Notes: generated by a model not told the origin, from the letters alone. Counted from the first letter of the stretch, positions 33,624-44,429 are shown. The stretch is 64,000 nt of DNA from Caenispirillum salinarum_A (GCF_044803115.1 NZ_CP085224.1:5000703-5064702); one strand, 5' to 3'. Program-made: numbers and translations.

Positions 33624-34556
33624 TCAGTACCCGATCTCCTCCGCCGCCTGTTTCAGCACCTGTGCCGAGCGTTCCAGGGCCGCGTGCTCGGCGTCGGACA
33701 GGTCGGGCATGATCGTGCCCAGGATGCCGCCGCGCCCGATGATGCGGGGCAGGCTGGCGGCGACGTCGGGGATGCCCTCGATGGAGTCGTTGACCACCGA
33801 CAGCGTCAGCACCGCGTGCTCGTCGTTGGCGATGGCCTGGCAGATGCGCATCAGGCCGCCGCCGATGCCGTACCACGTCGCGCCCTTGCCCTCGATGATA
33901 TGATAGGCCGCGCGGCGCACCTGTTCGTCGATGTGCGTCCTGGCCGCCTCGTCCAGCGGCCGGCCCATCTGCTCGGCCAGGTCCTCCACCCGAACCGATC
34001 CCGCGATGGCCGAGGACCAGCACAGGACTTCCGAATCGCCGTGCTCGCCCAGCACGTAGCCATGGACCGACTTCGACGACAGCCCCAGGTGCCAGGCCAG
34101 AAGACCCCGGAAGCGGGCGGTGTCCAGCACCGTGCCGGACCCGATCACGCGCCCCGGCGCAAGCCCCGAAAGACGGGTCGCGACCTGCGTCATCACGTCG
34201 ACCGGGTTGGTCGCCACCAGCAGGATTGTTCCGGGCGCGGCGCCCAGCACGCGCGGGATGATCTGCGCGAAGACGTCGGCATTGCGCCCCAGAAGCTCCA
34301 TCCGGCTCTCGCCCGGCTTCTGGTTGGCGCCGGCGGCCAGGATGACCACGGCGGCGTTTTCAAGGTCGTCGTAGCCGCCGGCGCGCACCTTCACCGGATA
34401 GGCGAACGGTGTGGCGTGGCGAATGTCCTGCGCCTGCGCCTCGGCCATGCGGTGATCGAGGTCCACCAGCACCACCTCCGACGCCGCGCCCCGCATCACC
34501 AGCGCATAGGCCGCCGCCGAGCCCACCATGCCGCATCCGACAACACCCACCTTCAT
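33624..34556 (-). CDS. ldh: L-lactate dehydrogenase
   Basis: 310 residues from MKVGVVGCGMVGSAAAYAL (start 34556). It is an LDH rather than a malate dehydrogenase because the substrate-specificity loop reads AGANQKPGESRMEL (Gln, where MDH has Arg). The catalytic Arg is in LDTARFRGLL and His in GEHGDSEVL. It interconverts pyruvate and L-lactate with NADH. It is divergent from mmcB. Confidence 0.9.
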   Translation of the reverse strand: MKVGVVGCGMVGSAAAYALVMRGAASEVVLVDLDHRMAEAQAQDIRHATPFAYPVKVRAGGYDDLENAAVVILAAGANQKPGESRMELLGRNADVFAQIIPRVLGAAPGTILLVATNPVDVMTQVATRLSGLAPGRVIGSGTVLDTARFRGLLAWHLGLSSKSVHGYVLGEHGDSEVLCWSSAIAGSVRVEDLAEQMGRPLDEAARTHIDEQVRRAAYHIIEGKGATWYGIGGGLMRICQAIANDEHAVLTLSVVNDSIEGIPDVAASLPRIIGRGGILGTIMPDLSDAEHAALERSAQVLKQAAEEIGY

Positions 34557-34631
34557 GGCCGCATCCTCCCTCGTTCGTTTTCCGGTCTTGCCAACCAACA
34601 ACGTCGGGCCCTAGTGTGCGGGCATAAAGAG

Positions 34632-34646
34632 GAACGAGCCATGAAC
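34632..34646. promoter_or_regulatory. Candidate LexA (SOS) box across the mmcB start codon
   Basis: GAAC-N7-GAAC on the plus strand is GTTC-N7-GTTC on the other, the alphaproteobacterial LexA consensus. It covers the ATG at 34641. A weaker GTTC-N7-GGTC lies at 34573-34587. Confidence 0.5.
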
Positions 34647-35102
34647 GGAAATCTCTCCCCCCGCGCCGTCGCCACGACGCGCGGCGTCTGCCGCCACCTC
34701 GCCGACCGGGGCATGGCGCCGGTCACCGAGGTGACGCTCGCCACCGGCCGGCGGGTGGACGTGCTGGCGCTGGGCGGCGACGGTTCCCTGCTGGTCGTCG
34801 AGGTGAAAAGCTGCGCCGCGGATTTTCACAGCGACGGCAAGTGGGAGGAGTACCTGGCGTTCTGCGACGCCTTCACCTTCGCCGTGCCGCCGGACTTTCC
34901 CACCGAAATCCTGCCGCCGGACCAAGGGTTGATCGTCGCCGACGACTACGAGGCCGCCATCCTGCGCCCGCCGGCCGAGCGGCCGCGCCTGCACGCCAGC
35001 CGGCGCAAGGCGGTGACGCACCTGTTCGCCACCACGGCGGCGCGGCGGCTGCGGGGCCTCCAGGACCCCGCCGTGGCAGACCGCTTGGAACGCTCTGCCT
35101 GA
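34641..35102 (+). CDS. mmcB: MmcB-family DNA repair protein
   Basis: 153 residues. A PD-(D/E)XK-like nuclease fold is suggested by EVTLATGRRVDVLAL and LLVVEVKSCAADFHSDGKWEEY (E-x-K motif). MmcB was identified in Caulobacter as an SOS-induced gene needed for mitomycin C resistance. The overlap of a LexA-type box with the start codon fits SOS control here. It is divergent from ldh. Confidence 0.88.
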   Translation: MNGNLSPRAVATTRGVCRHLADRGMAPVTEVTLATGRRVDVLALGGDGSLLVVEVKSCAADFHSDGKWEEYLAFCDAFTFAVPPDFPTEILPPDQGLIVADDYEAAILRPPAERPRLHASRRKAVTHLFATTAARRLRGLQDPAVADRLERSA

Positions 35103-35137
35103 GGCCGCGCGTTGCCTCCCTTGGAGGTGGACGGTTC

Positions 35138-35512
35138 ATGATTCGCTTTACGGATTTCGTCGCGGTGGCACGGGCGACCCCGGCCGATGCGCGCGCCCTG
35201 GGCCTGGCCGCCACGGCGGCGGTGGCGGCGCAGGCGCGCGGGACCTCGGCCAGCCTGGTGCTGGTGGCCGACGCCGCCGCCTTCGCCCGGCCCGGCGCGC
35301 TGAAGGGCATGGACCCCGGCCCGCCCTTCCGCCCCCTGCCGGAACTTGTGGACGAACTGCGCGCGTCCGGCGGGCAGGTCTGCGTTTCCGCCGTCTGTCT
35401 GGTGAAGGAGGACATCGCCCCCGACCGCGTGGCCGAGGGCATGACCATCATCACCATCGACGAAATGGTGGACCTGCTGATGCGCGCGAAGGGCACGTTG
35501 CAACTGACGTGA
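35138..35512 (+). CDS. DsrE-like sulfur-relay fold protein
   Basis: 124 residues from the ATG at 35138 (GGAGGTGG upstream). The C-terminal block ELRASGGQVCVSAVCLVKEDI then EGMTIITIDEMVDLL matches the DsrE/F/H fold, whose Cys (here CVSAVC) carries sulfur or sits near the subunit interface. The N-terminal half is Ala-rich and divergent. It is 35 bases after mmcB and convergent with acetoacetyl-CoA synthetase. A biochemical role is not established. Confidence 0.75.
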   Translation: MIRFTDFVAVARATPADARALGLAATAAVAAQARGTSASLVLVADAAAFARPGALKGMDPGPPFRPLPELVDELRASGGQVCVSAVCLVKEDIAPDRVAEGMTIITIDEMVDLLMRAKGTLQLT

Positions 35513-35537
35513 GCGATGCCCTCCGCAGCCCGTGCGA

Positions 35538-37490
<1,953 letters not shown>

Positions 37491-37612
37491 GGTGGCGGTC
37501 TCCCTTGTTCGTTGTTTTCGCGGTCGCGAATTGACGGGGATCATGCCCCAATCCGGGGGCAATCGCCAAGTGGCGCGTGGGGTTAAGGGCGGGCAGGCGG
37601 GAACCACACCCA

Positions 37613-37690
37613 TGGGGTCGCGGAGCCGCAGGCGTGTGCGAAGCCCACAGTGCGACCCCGCGCCGGTCAGGCGCGTCTGCGCCGGGCGCA
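37613..37690 (-). repeat. Copy C of the dispersed hairpin repeat family
   Basis: Outer stem GGGGTCGC / GCGACCCC (37614-37621 and 37652-37659) encloses GGCGTGTGCG and a second half; then CGCGCCGGTCAGGCGCG follows. It shares the CGCGCC-GGTCA-GGCGCG core with copy D and CGCACACGCCTGCGGCTCC-type sequence with copy A. It lies between two minus-strand genes. Confidence 0.65.
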
Positions 37691-37699
37691 ACCGGACAC

Positions 37700-38272
37700 C
37701 TACCGCGCCTTGTTCAGTTCGTTCACCAGCAGAGGCCCGCGGGGACCGGTGGCCCAGCCGAAGGCGTCGCGGCCGGTGTAGTCGGCGATGCGCGGATCGG
37801 CGCCGGCGGCGATCAGGGCGCGCACCACGTCCATGTTGCCCTTGCGCACGGCGGCCATGAGCGGCGTCAGTCCCTGGTCGTTCTGCACGTCCAGGCGGGC
37901 GCCGGCATCGACCAGGGTGCTTACGATGGCGCCCGCACCGCCGTCGGCCGCCCAGTAGAGGGCGGTGCTGCCCATGCCGTCCCTCTTGTCGGGGCGGGCG
38001 TCGTGGCGCAGCAGCAGCTCCACCATGTCAGGCCGGTTCTGGCGCGTGGCGACGACCAGCAGGGGCTCGCCCTCGTTGTTTGTGGCGTCCGGCTCGCCCT
38101 TGCCCAGCAGGTAGGCACGCAGGGCCTCCGCATCGCCGCGCCGCAGGTCCTCCACCACCTTTTTCTCCAGGCGGATGGACATCTCGGCCTGCGCCGGTGC
38201 GGGCGCCAGAGCGGCAAGCCCGGCGGCGCAGAAGGTTCCCAGAAGGACGGCGGCGGTGAAGCGACGGAGCAT
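37700..38272 (-). CDS. Exported ankyrin-repeat protein
   Basis: 190 residues. A signal peptide (FTAAVLLGTFCAAGLAALAPAPAQA, cut near 29) precedes four to five ankyrin repeats (for example EGEPLLVVATRQNRPDMVELLL, GSTALYWAADGGAGAIVSTLV, GLTPLMAAVRKGNMDVVRALI). These bind partner proteins in the periplasm; the partner is unknown. It lies 73 bases downstream of the K+/H+ antiporter and may share its transcript. Confidence 0.88.
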   Translation of the reverse strand: MLRRFTAAVLLGTFCAAGLAALAPAPAQAEMSIRLEKKVVEDLRRGDAEALRAYLLGKGEPDATNNEGEPLLVVATRQNRPDMVELLLRHDARPDKRDGMGSTALYWAADGGAGAIVSTLVDAGARLDVQNDQGLTPLMAAVRKGNMDVVRALIAAGADPRIADYTGRDAFGWATGPRGPLLVNELNKAR

Positions 38273-38345
38273 GGGCAGCGGGTCCGGGTTCAGCAGGGTT
38301 ACGGATGGTTGCGCCCACGCAGTGTCCGACGCGCCGGTCGGTCGG

Positions 38346-40154
38346 TCAAGACCCGCGATAGCGCGGCCCGCGCAGGCGGTTGAACGGCGCGATGATGCGC
38401 GCCAGCCAAGCGGGCAGCACCCAGCTTGCAGGCTTCTGCGGCTCCAGTCCCAGGCCGAGGGAAACCAGTTCGCCCTCGTCGTCCACCTCGCGCACGATGA
38501 TCTCGGCGAATCCCATGGGAATGCGGTCGCCCGGCGCGGCCCGTCCGTCGAACACGCGGTCGAAGGTTTCCGCCAGGGTGCAGGTGGTGTCCATCCCCGG
38601 CGGCGTCGGCAGCCCATAGGTGGTGGCGACGCCGATGATGGTCGCATTGGGCGCCAGCGGGAAGTCGCCGAAAAAGGCCGTGTCGCTCAGGTCCGGCCCC
38701 TCGGGCTTGGCGAACAGGCGGTCAAGCAGCGGCACGTAGCGCGGATTGATGAAGATGTAGACGTAATCCTTGGCGCGCAGCTTGCCCGCCTGCCGCCACG
38801 TCATGGAGCGTCCCTCTCGCACCACCAGCGACGGCCGCGCCCAGCGCGGCACGCGGTGGCCGGTGGCGACGGCGGCATCGGCGGAGAGGCGGTAGACCAC
38901 CAGTTCGTGCCGCGCCTCGTCGGGCAGTTCCAGCTCGAAGCGCTCCACCAGGCCGGACCGCGACGGCACCATCATCCCCAGCTTTCGGGCGACGGGACGG
39001 ATGGACCAGCCCTGCACCACCAGCGACACCAGAACGATGATGAAGGCGATGTTGAACAGGTCCTGTCCGCCCTCCATCCCCGCCACCATGGGGACGATGG
39101 CAAGCAGGATTGACACCGCGCCGCGCAGGCCCACCCAGGCGGCGAACAGGGTCTCGCGCCCGGTGAACCTGAACGGCAGCAGCACCAGCCACACCGCCAG
39201 CGGCCGCGCCACCAGGATCAGCACCACCGCCAGCACGATGGCCGGCACGGCCACGGCGCCGAACTGCGAGGGCGTCGCCAACAGCCCCAGCGTCAGGAAC
39301 ATGACGATTTGCGCCAGCCAGGTAATGCCCGCCTGGAAGCGCTTCAGCGTCGGGGCGTTGGGCATGTCGGCGTTGCCCGCCACCACGCCCGCCACGTACA
39401 CCGCCAGAAAGCCCGATCCGCCGACCACGCTGACGGCCCCGAACAGGGTCAGCGCCAGGCTGATGACGGTCAGCGGGAACAGCATGGGCTCCAGCCGCAC
39501 CCGGCGCATGAGCATCAGCATGGCCCGCCCGCCCAGGAAGCCGCCGACAAGGCCGATGCCCAGTTGCTGGGCGACGGTCAGCGCCAGCGTCCAGTCCAGG
39601 CTGGCGAAGCCCTGGCCGCTCAGCGCCACCTCGGCCAGCAGGATGGTCAGAAACACGGCCATGGGGTCGTTCGAGCCGGATTCGATCTCCAGCAGGGACT
39701 TCACCCGGTCGCGCAGCTTCATGCCGCCGACCCGCAGCAGGAAGAACACCGCGGCGGCGTCGGTCGACGACACGACGGCGCCGAGCAGGAACGCCTGCGG
39801 CCACGGCAGGTCCATGACGTAATGCGCCGCCACGCCCAGCAGGCCGGCGGTCAGCATCACGCCCACCGTCGCCAGCGACAGCGCCGGCCCGGCGGCCAGG
39901 CGGAAGCTCTTGATGGGCGTGCCAAAGCCGCTGTCGAACAGGATGACGGCCAGCGCCAGGCTGCCGATGAAATAAGCCAGCGGGGCGTTGTCGAAGTTCA
40001 CGCCCGCCAGGCCGTCCTCGCCGGCCACCAGCCCCATCAGCAGGAACACCAGCAAGAGCGGCGCCCCGACGCGCATGGACAGCAGGCTCGTGAAGATGCT
40101 CACCGCCACGAGACCCGCACCGAACAGGATCGCGACGTGGACGGTTTCGAGCAC
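38346..40154 (-). CDS. Potassium/proton antiporter (NhaP2/CvrA type)
   Basis: 602 residues. The N-terminal 400 residues form a CPA1/2 antiporter domain with 12-13 hydrophobic segments (start HVAILFGAGLVAVSIFTSLL), and the essential acidic pair SSTDAAAVF and ESGSNDPMAVFLT. After it come TrkA_C/RCK_C (about 410-480) and a CorC_HlyC-type domain (about 500-580), as in NhaP2. It exchanges cytoplasmic K+ for H+ for pH and osmotic control. The start follows no strong Shine-Dalgarno. Confidence 0.93.
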   Translation of the reverse strand: MLETVHVAILFGAGLVAVSIFTSLLSMRVGAPLLLVFLLMGLVAGEDGLAGVNFDNAPLAYFIGSLALAVILFDSGFGTPIKSFRLAAGPALSLATVGVMLTAGLLGVAAHYVMDLPWPQAFLLGAVVSSTDAAAVFFLLRVGGMKLRDRVKSLLEIESGSNDPMAVFLTILLAEVALSGQGFASLDWTLALTVAQQLGIGLVGGFLGGRAMLMLMRRVRLEPMLFPLTVISLALTLFGAVSVVGGSGFLAVYVAGVVAGNADMPNAPTLKRFQAGITWLAQIVMFLTLGLLATPSQFGAVAVPAIVLAVVLILVARPLAVWLVLLPFRFTGRETLFAAWVGLRGAVSILLAIVPMVAGMEGGQDLFNIAFIIVLVSLVVQGWSIRPVARKLGMMVPSRSGLVERFELELPDEARHELVVYRLSADAAVATGHRVPRWARPSLVVREGRSMTWRQAGKLRAKDYVYIFINPRYVPLLDRLFAKPEGPDLSDTAFFGDFPLAPNATIIGVATTYGLPTPPGMDTTCTLAETFDRVFDGRAAPGDRIPMGFAEIIVREVDDEGELVSLGLGLEPQKPASWVLPAWLARIIAPFNRLRGPRYRGS

Positions 40155-40215
40155 GGGCGGGCGTCCTTCTGCGGCGGCGGGGAAAACGGGCGGGACAGGT
40201 CAGATACAATAACAC

Positions 40216-40250
40216 GAACGGCCCGCCCCCGGATGCCGGGGACGGGCCGC
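40216..40250 (-). terminator. Hairpin terminator of the glnK-amtB operon
   Basis: On the minus strand CGGCCCGTCCCC and its complement form a 12-bp stem with a short loop, followed by TTCGTGTTATTG. It is 20 bases after the amtB stop. Confidence 0.6.
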
Positions 40251-40267
40251 CGCGTCTCAAGCCGGGA

Positions 40268-41623
40268 TCAGCGGCCGGCCTGCGAGCTGGTGCCGAACTC
40301 GGGGTAGGCTTCCAGGCCAAGCTCGTGCTTGTCCATGCCGTCCATTTCCTCCTCGTCGGAGACCCGCAGGCCGACGGTGGCCTTGAGGATGCCCCACAGG
40401 ACGAAGGAGACGGCCAGCGTGAAGGCGCCCACGGCGACGATGCCGATGACCTGGGCGACGATGTCGCCGCCGCCGAAAATGCCGACGGCCAGGGTGCCCC
40501 AGATGCCGGCGACCAGGTGGACCGAGATGGCGCCGACCACGTCGTCGATCTTCAGCTTGTCGAGCATGGGCACGGCCAGCACCGCCAGGATGGCGCCGAT
40601 GGCACCGACCACCATGGCCAGGAACAGGTTCTCCAGCGTCGGGTTGGCGGTGATCGCCACCAGACCGGCGAGCGCGCCGTTCAGCACCATGGTCAGGTCG
40701 ATCTTCTTGTAGAGGATCTGGGTCATCGCCATGGCGGTCACGATGCCCGCGCAGGCGGCCAGGAAGGTGTTGGCGTAGACGATGGACATGGCGGTGGCGT
40801 CAAGGGCCGAGCCCAGGGCGAGCTGCGATCCGCCGTTGAAGCCGAACCAGCCGAACCACAGGATGAACATGCCCAGCGTGGCCAGGCTCAGGTTGCTGCC
40901 CGGCAGCGGGTTGACCCGGCCGTCGGCGCCGTACTTGCCCTTGCGCGCGCCCACCATGATGGCACCGGCCAGCGCCGCCCAGCCACCGACCGAGTGCACG
41001 ATGGTCGAGCCGGCGAAGTCGCTGAAGCCCATCTCGGTCAGCCAGCCGCCGCCCCAGGTCCACGAGCCCTGGATCGGGTAGATCACGGCACCCAGGACGA
41101 AGACGAAGGCGATGAACGGCCACACCTTCATGCGCTCGGCCACCGTGCCGGACACCACCGAGGCGGCGGTGGCGACGAAGACCACCTGGAAGAACCAGTC
41201 GGACATGACCGAATAGCCGTTGCCGACCACCTCGGACACCATCTCCGGCGTCGCCTCGTCGGCGCCCAGCAGGGCGGTTTCCGCGCCCGACGGGTTGTAG
41301 AGCAGCGCGAAGCTGCCGATCCAGCCCGAGACGTCGACGTACATCAGGTTGTAGCCGACCAGGTAGAAGGCGATGGACGCGGTCGCGTACAGCGCGGTGT
41401 TCTTCAGGCAGATGGAGGCGACATTCTTGCCCCGCACCAGGCCGGCTTCCAGCATGGCGAAGCCGACGGCCATGAAGAACACCATGGCGCCGTGGATGAG
41501 GAACGAGAACGTGTTGAAGGTAAAGGCCGTCTCGGCCGACACCTCGGCGTGCGCCGGGGCGGCGGCCAGGGCCACGGCCAGGGCGGCGCCCGCCGGCGCC
41601 AGAAGGCTGCGCAGTGTGATCAT
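40268..41623 (-). CDS. amtB: Ammonium transporter AmtB
   Basis: 451 residues from the ATG at 41623 (AAGGA ten bases upstream). A signal-like first segment (LRSLLAPAGAALAVALAAAPAHA) precedes 11 membrane segments. The pore signatures are FFMAVGFAMLEAGLVRGKN, DFAGSTIVHSVGG (His), GWFGFNGGSQ and VGAISVHLVAGIWG (twin His). It transports ammonium at low external concentration. It is transcribed with glnK, which lies 67 bases upstream and whose product blocks the pore. Confidence 0.97.
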   Translation of the reverse strand: MITLRSLLAPAGAALAVALAAAPAHAEVSAETAFTFNTFSFLIHGAMVFFMAVGFAMLEAGLVRGKNVASICLKNTALYATASIAFYLVGYNLMYVDVSGWIGSFALLYNPSGAETALLGADEATPEMVSEVVGNGYSVMSDWFFQVVFVATAASVVSGTVAERMKVWPFIAFVFVLGAVIYPIQGSWTWGGGWLTEMGFSDFAGSTIVHSVGGWAALAGAIMVGARKGKYGADGRVNPLPGSNLSLATLGMFILWFGWFGFNGGSQLALGSALDATAMSIVYANTFLAACAGIVTAMAMTQILYKKIDLTMVLNGALAGLVAITANPTLENLFLAMVVGAIGAILAVLAVPMLDKLKIDDVVGAISVHLVAGIWGTLAVGIFGGGDIVAQVIGIVAVGAFTLAVSFVLWGILKATVGLRVSDEEEMDGMDKHELGLEAYPEFGTSSQAGR

Positions 41624-41690
41624 GGGGTAAGGGTCCTTCATTCCTTCGCCCGCCGGCAGCGGCGGGATTGGGTCTGGACGGCAGGGGCGG

Positions 41691-42029
41691 TCACACCGCG
41701 TCCATGTCCTTTTCGCCGGTGCGGATGCGCACCGTGCGGGCGACTTCGGTGACGAAGATCTTTCCGTCGCCGATCTTTCCGGTGTGGGCGGCTTCGCGGA
41801 CGGCCTCGATGACCTTGTCTTCCAGGTCGTCCTCGACGGCGACTTCCACCTTCACCTTGGGCAGGAAGCTCACCTCGTACTCGGCGCCGCGGTAGACTTC
41901 GGTCTGGCCTTTTTGGCGGCCGAAGCCGCGCACTTCGGTGACCGTCAGCCCCTGCAGCCCGAGGTCGAGCAGAGCCTCACGCACGTCGTCGAGCCGGAAC
42001 GGCTTGATGATGGCGGTGACCAGCTTCAT
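41691..42029 (-). CDS. glnK: Nitrogen regulatory PII protein GlnK
   Basis: 112 residues, full PII length. The T loop YRGAEYEVSFLPK has the uridylylation Tyr (the Y of AEY, position 51), and the ATP/2-oxoglutarate site is KIGDGKIFV. The linkage to amtB identifies it as the GlnK type. It senses 2-oxoglutarate and energy and gates AmtB. Its upstream region holds a sigma-54 promoter and NtrC-like sites. Confidence 0.97.
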   Translation of the reverse strand: MKLVTAIIKPFRLDDVREALLDLGLQGLTVTEVRGFGRQKGQTEVYRGAEYEVSFLPKVKVEVAVEDDLEDKVIEAVREAAHTGKIGDGKIFVTEVARTVRIRTGEKDMDAV

Positions 42030-42069
42030 GGGCGGTGTCCTCATGCTCGGGTATCCCGGCCGATGTCTT

Positions 42070-42086
42070 TTCAAGGGGCGTGCCAG
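42070..42086 (-). promoter_or_regulatory. Sigma-54 (-24/-12) promoter of glnK-amtB
   Basis: On the minus strand CTGGCACG-N4-TTGAA: the -24 GG and the -12 region fit the RpoN consensus except A for C at the -12 element. It ends 41 bases before the glnK start. Confidence 0.78.
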
Positions 42087-42190
42087 ACTCGGGCGGGCCG
42101 CGCGACTCGTGATGAACCGGACCGTTCACCGCCACCGGCCCGGACAGGCGGCGCCCGCTCCTGCGTAAGAACCGGGCACCGCGCGGATTT

Positions 42191-42220
42191 TGCATAAACT
42201 TCATGCACAGGCGTTGTGCC
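42191..42220. promoter_or_regulatory. Two overlapping NtrC-like sites
   Basis: GCAC-N7-GTGC at 42205-42219 matches the NtrC consensus half-site spacing, and TGCAT-N7-ATGCA at 42191-42207 is a weaker version. They lie about 120 bases upstream of the sigma-54 promoter, the usual enhancer distance. Confidence 0.6.
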
Positions 42221-42326
42221 CCTGCCTGAAGTCTGGACAAACGGCGTGGTCGGGGCTCAAATCGGGCGCGTATACAAGCCGGCCCGCAAGCCTCGGGCAT
42301 GGCATCGGAATTCACGGGAGCGGATC

Positions 42327-43541
42327 ATGGAGCTTCGGACCGAGGTCCTCATCATCGGCGGCGGACTGGTGGGCGGCACAATGGCCTGCGCGCTGGGGCG
42401 TTTCGGCGTGCCCTGCATCGTGGTGGACCGCGACGATCCCTCCACGCTCACCCACGAAGGCTACGACGGCCGCTGCTCGGCGGTGGCGCTGGCCTGCCAG
42501 AAGGTGCTCGACGGCGTCGGCCTGTGGCGGCACATGGCCGACGACTGCCAGCCCATCGAGCACATCCGGGTGGCCGACGGCGAGAGCCTGCTGTTCCTGC
42601 ACTACGACCATCGCGACGTGGGCGACGCGCCCATGGGCTACATGGCCGAGAACCGCGTCATGCGCCGCGCCATCTACACCCAGATGGAGACGCTGCCCGA
42701 CGTCACCCACCTGGCGCCGCACTCCGTGGTGTCGCTGGATCGCGGACCCGACGGCGTGACGGCGGAGATGGAGGACGGCCGCGTCATCCGCGCCAAGCTG
42801 GTGGTCGCCGCCGACGGCCGCCGATCCCCGACCCGCGAGGCCGCCGGCATTCCCATCCACGGTTGGGACTACGGCCAGGACGGCATCGTCATGACGGTCT
42901 GGCACGAGCGCGACCACAACGGCACCGCCATCGAGCACTTCCTGCCCGCCGGCCCCTTCGCCATCCTGCCGCTGAAGGGCGGCCACCATTCGTCGCTGGT
43001 GTGGACGGAGCGCCGCGCCCTGGTGGAAGAATTGATGAACCTGGACGACAGCACCTTCCACGCCGAACTGATGAAGCGCTTCGGCGACTTCCTGGGCGAC
43101 GTGAAGGTGGTCAGCAAGAAGTTCCACTACCCGCTGTCGCTGCAATTCGCCCGGCGCTACACCGACCGCCGCCTGGCGCTCATCGGCGACGCGGCGCACG
43201 GCATGCACCCGGTGGCCGGGCAGGGCATGAACTTCGGCCTGCGCGACGTCGCCGTGCTGACGGAAAAGATCGTCGACGCCCACCGTCTGGGGCTGGACGT
43301 CGGCACCATCACGGTGCTGGACGACTACCAGCGCCTGCGCCGCTTCGACAACCTGCTGATGCTGGGCCTGACGGACGCCATCGTGCGACTGTTCTCCAAC
43401 GACATCCCGCCGGTGCGGCTGGCGCGCGACGTGGGGCTGGCGGTGGTCAACAAGATCAATCCGGCCAAGAAGTTCTTCATGCGCCACGCCATGGGCGAGA
43501 TCGGCATCCTGCCCAAGCTGATGCGCGGCCAGACCCTGTAA
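42327..43541 (+). CDS. UbiH/COQ6-family FAD-dependent hydroxylase
   Basis: 404 residues. The FAD-binding motif VLIIGGGLVGGTMACALGR starts at residue 7, the DG motif VVAADGRRSPTR is near 155, and RLALIGDAAHGMHPVAGQG is the second FAD contact. It belongs to the UbiH/UbiF/UbiL group that hydroxylates the ubiquinone ring; which carbon it acts on cannot be read from sequence, and Rhodospirillales often use UbiL for two positions. Upstream start chosen at 42327; a further start at 42216 is in-frame but lacks support. Confidence 0.9.
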   Translation: MELRTEVLIIGGGLVGGTMACALGRFGVPCIVVDRDDPSTLTHEGYDGRCSAVALACQKVLDGVGLWRHMADDCQPIEHIRVADGESLLFLHYDHRDVGDAPMGYMAENRVMRRAIYTQMETLPDVTHLAPHSVVSLDRGPDGVTAEMEDGRVIRAKLVVAADGRRSPTREAAGIPIHGWDYGQDGIVMTVWHERDHNGTAIEHFLPAGPFAILPLKGGHHSSLVWTERRALVEELMNLDDSTFHAELMKRFGDFLGDVKVVSKKFHYPLSLQFARRYTDRRLALIGDAAHGMHPVAGQGMNFGLRDVAVLTEKIVDAHRLGLDVGTITVLDDYQRLRRFDNLLMLGLTDAIVRLFSNDIPPVRLARDVGLAVVNKINPAKKFFMRHAMGEIGILPKLMRGQTL

Positions 43542-43613
43542 CCGAAGACGGATTGACGGCGCGCCGGCGGCGGGAGTAGGCATCGCGGAGACCCCAGTTC
43601 CAGGAGCCGCGCC

Positions 43614-44429
43614 ATGTCCTCGCCGTCCGCCGCCGTCAGCACCCTGACCGAGCCCGCCGTGCCGGAGGCTTTCCTGGCGCTCGCCAACCGCCTGGCCGAC
43701 ACCAGCGGGGCGCTCATCCGCAGGCACTTCCGCACGCCGCTGGACATCGACGACAAGGCCGACGACAGCCCCGTCACCGCCGCCGACCGCGGCGCCGAAG
43801 AGGCCATGCGGGCGGTCATCGCCGAAACCTTCCCCGACCACGGCATCATCGGCGAGGAGTTCGAGGCGGTGAACCCCGATGCCGAGCATGTCTGGGTGCT
43901 CGACCCCATCGACGGCACCAAGGCCTTCATCACCGGCAAGCCCAGCTTCGGCACGCTGATCGCGCTTCTGAAGGACGGCCGGCCGTGGCTTGGCGTCATC
44001 GACCAGCCCATCATCGGCGAACGCTGGATCGGGGCGGCCGGCCACGGCACGACGCTGAACGGCACGCCCGCCGCCACCCGCGACATCGGCCGCGTGGACG
44101 CCGCCGCGCTGTACGCCACGGCGCCCGAAATGTTCATGGGCGAGGACTGGCCCACCTTCCAGCGCCTCTACAAGCGCGTCAAGCTGCCGCGCTACGGCGC
44201 CGACTGCTATGCCTACGGACTGCTGGCCTCGGGCTTCGTCGACATCGTCTGCGAGGCCGACCTCAAGCTGCACGACTGGGCTGCCGTGGTGCCGGTGGTG
44301 GAGAACGCCGGCGGCCGCGTCACCGACTGGACCGGCGCACCGCTGGTCAAGGGCGCCGACGGCCACGTGCTGGCCGCCGGCGGGCCGGAGGTCCACACAG
44401 CCGCCCTGCGCGTCCTGCGCGAAGGCTGA
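43614..44429 (+). CDS. hisN: Histidinol-phosphatase (inositol monophosphatase fold)
   Basis: 271 residues. The metal sites of the family are GEEFE (Glu), VLDPIDGTKAF (Asp-Pro-Ile-Asp-Gly) and KLHDWAAVVPVVENAGG. The F-I-T-G-K loop after DGT and the length match the HisN branch found in alphaproteobacteria, which removes phosphate from histidinol-phosphate; other inositol-phosphatase substrates are possible. Located 72 bases after the Ubi hydroxylase. Confidence 0.88.
   Translation: MSSPSAAVSTLTEPAVPEAFLALANRLADTSGALIRRHFRTPLDIDDKADDSPVTAADRGAEEAMRAVIAETFPDHGIIGEEFEAVNPDAEHVWVLDPIDGTKAFITGKPSFGTLIALLKDGRPWLGVIDQPIIGERWIGAAGHGTTLNGTPAATRDIGRVDAAALYATAPEMFMGEDWPTFQRLYKRVKLPRYGADCYAYGLLASGFVDIVCEADLKLHDWAAVVPVVENAGGRVTDWTGAPLVKGADGHVLAAGGPEVHTAALRVLREG

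Noticed and set aside
33624..34556. Malate dehydrogenase
   Set aside because: The specificity loop has Gln (AGANQKPG) where malate dehydrogenases have Arg; lactate dehydrogenase fits better.
42327..43541. A TTG/ATG start at 42216 for the UbiH-family gene
   Set aside because: The extra 37 codons have no homology and would cover the NtrC-like region; the FAD motif starts directly after the ATG at 42327.
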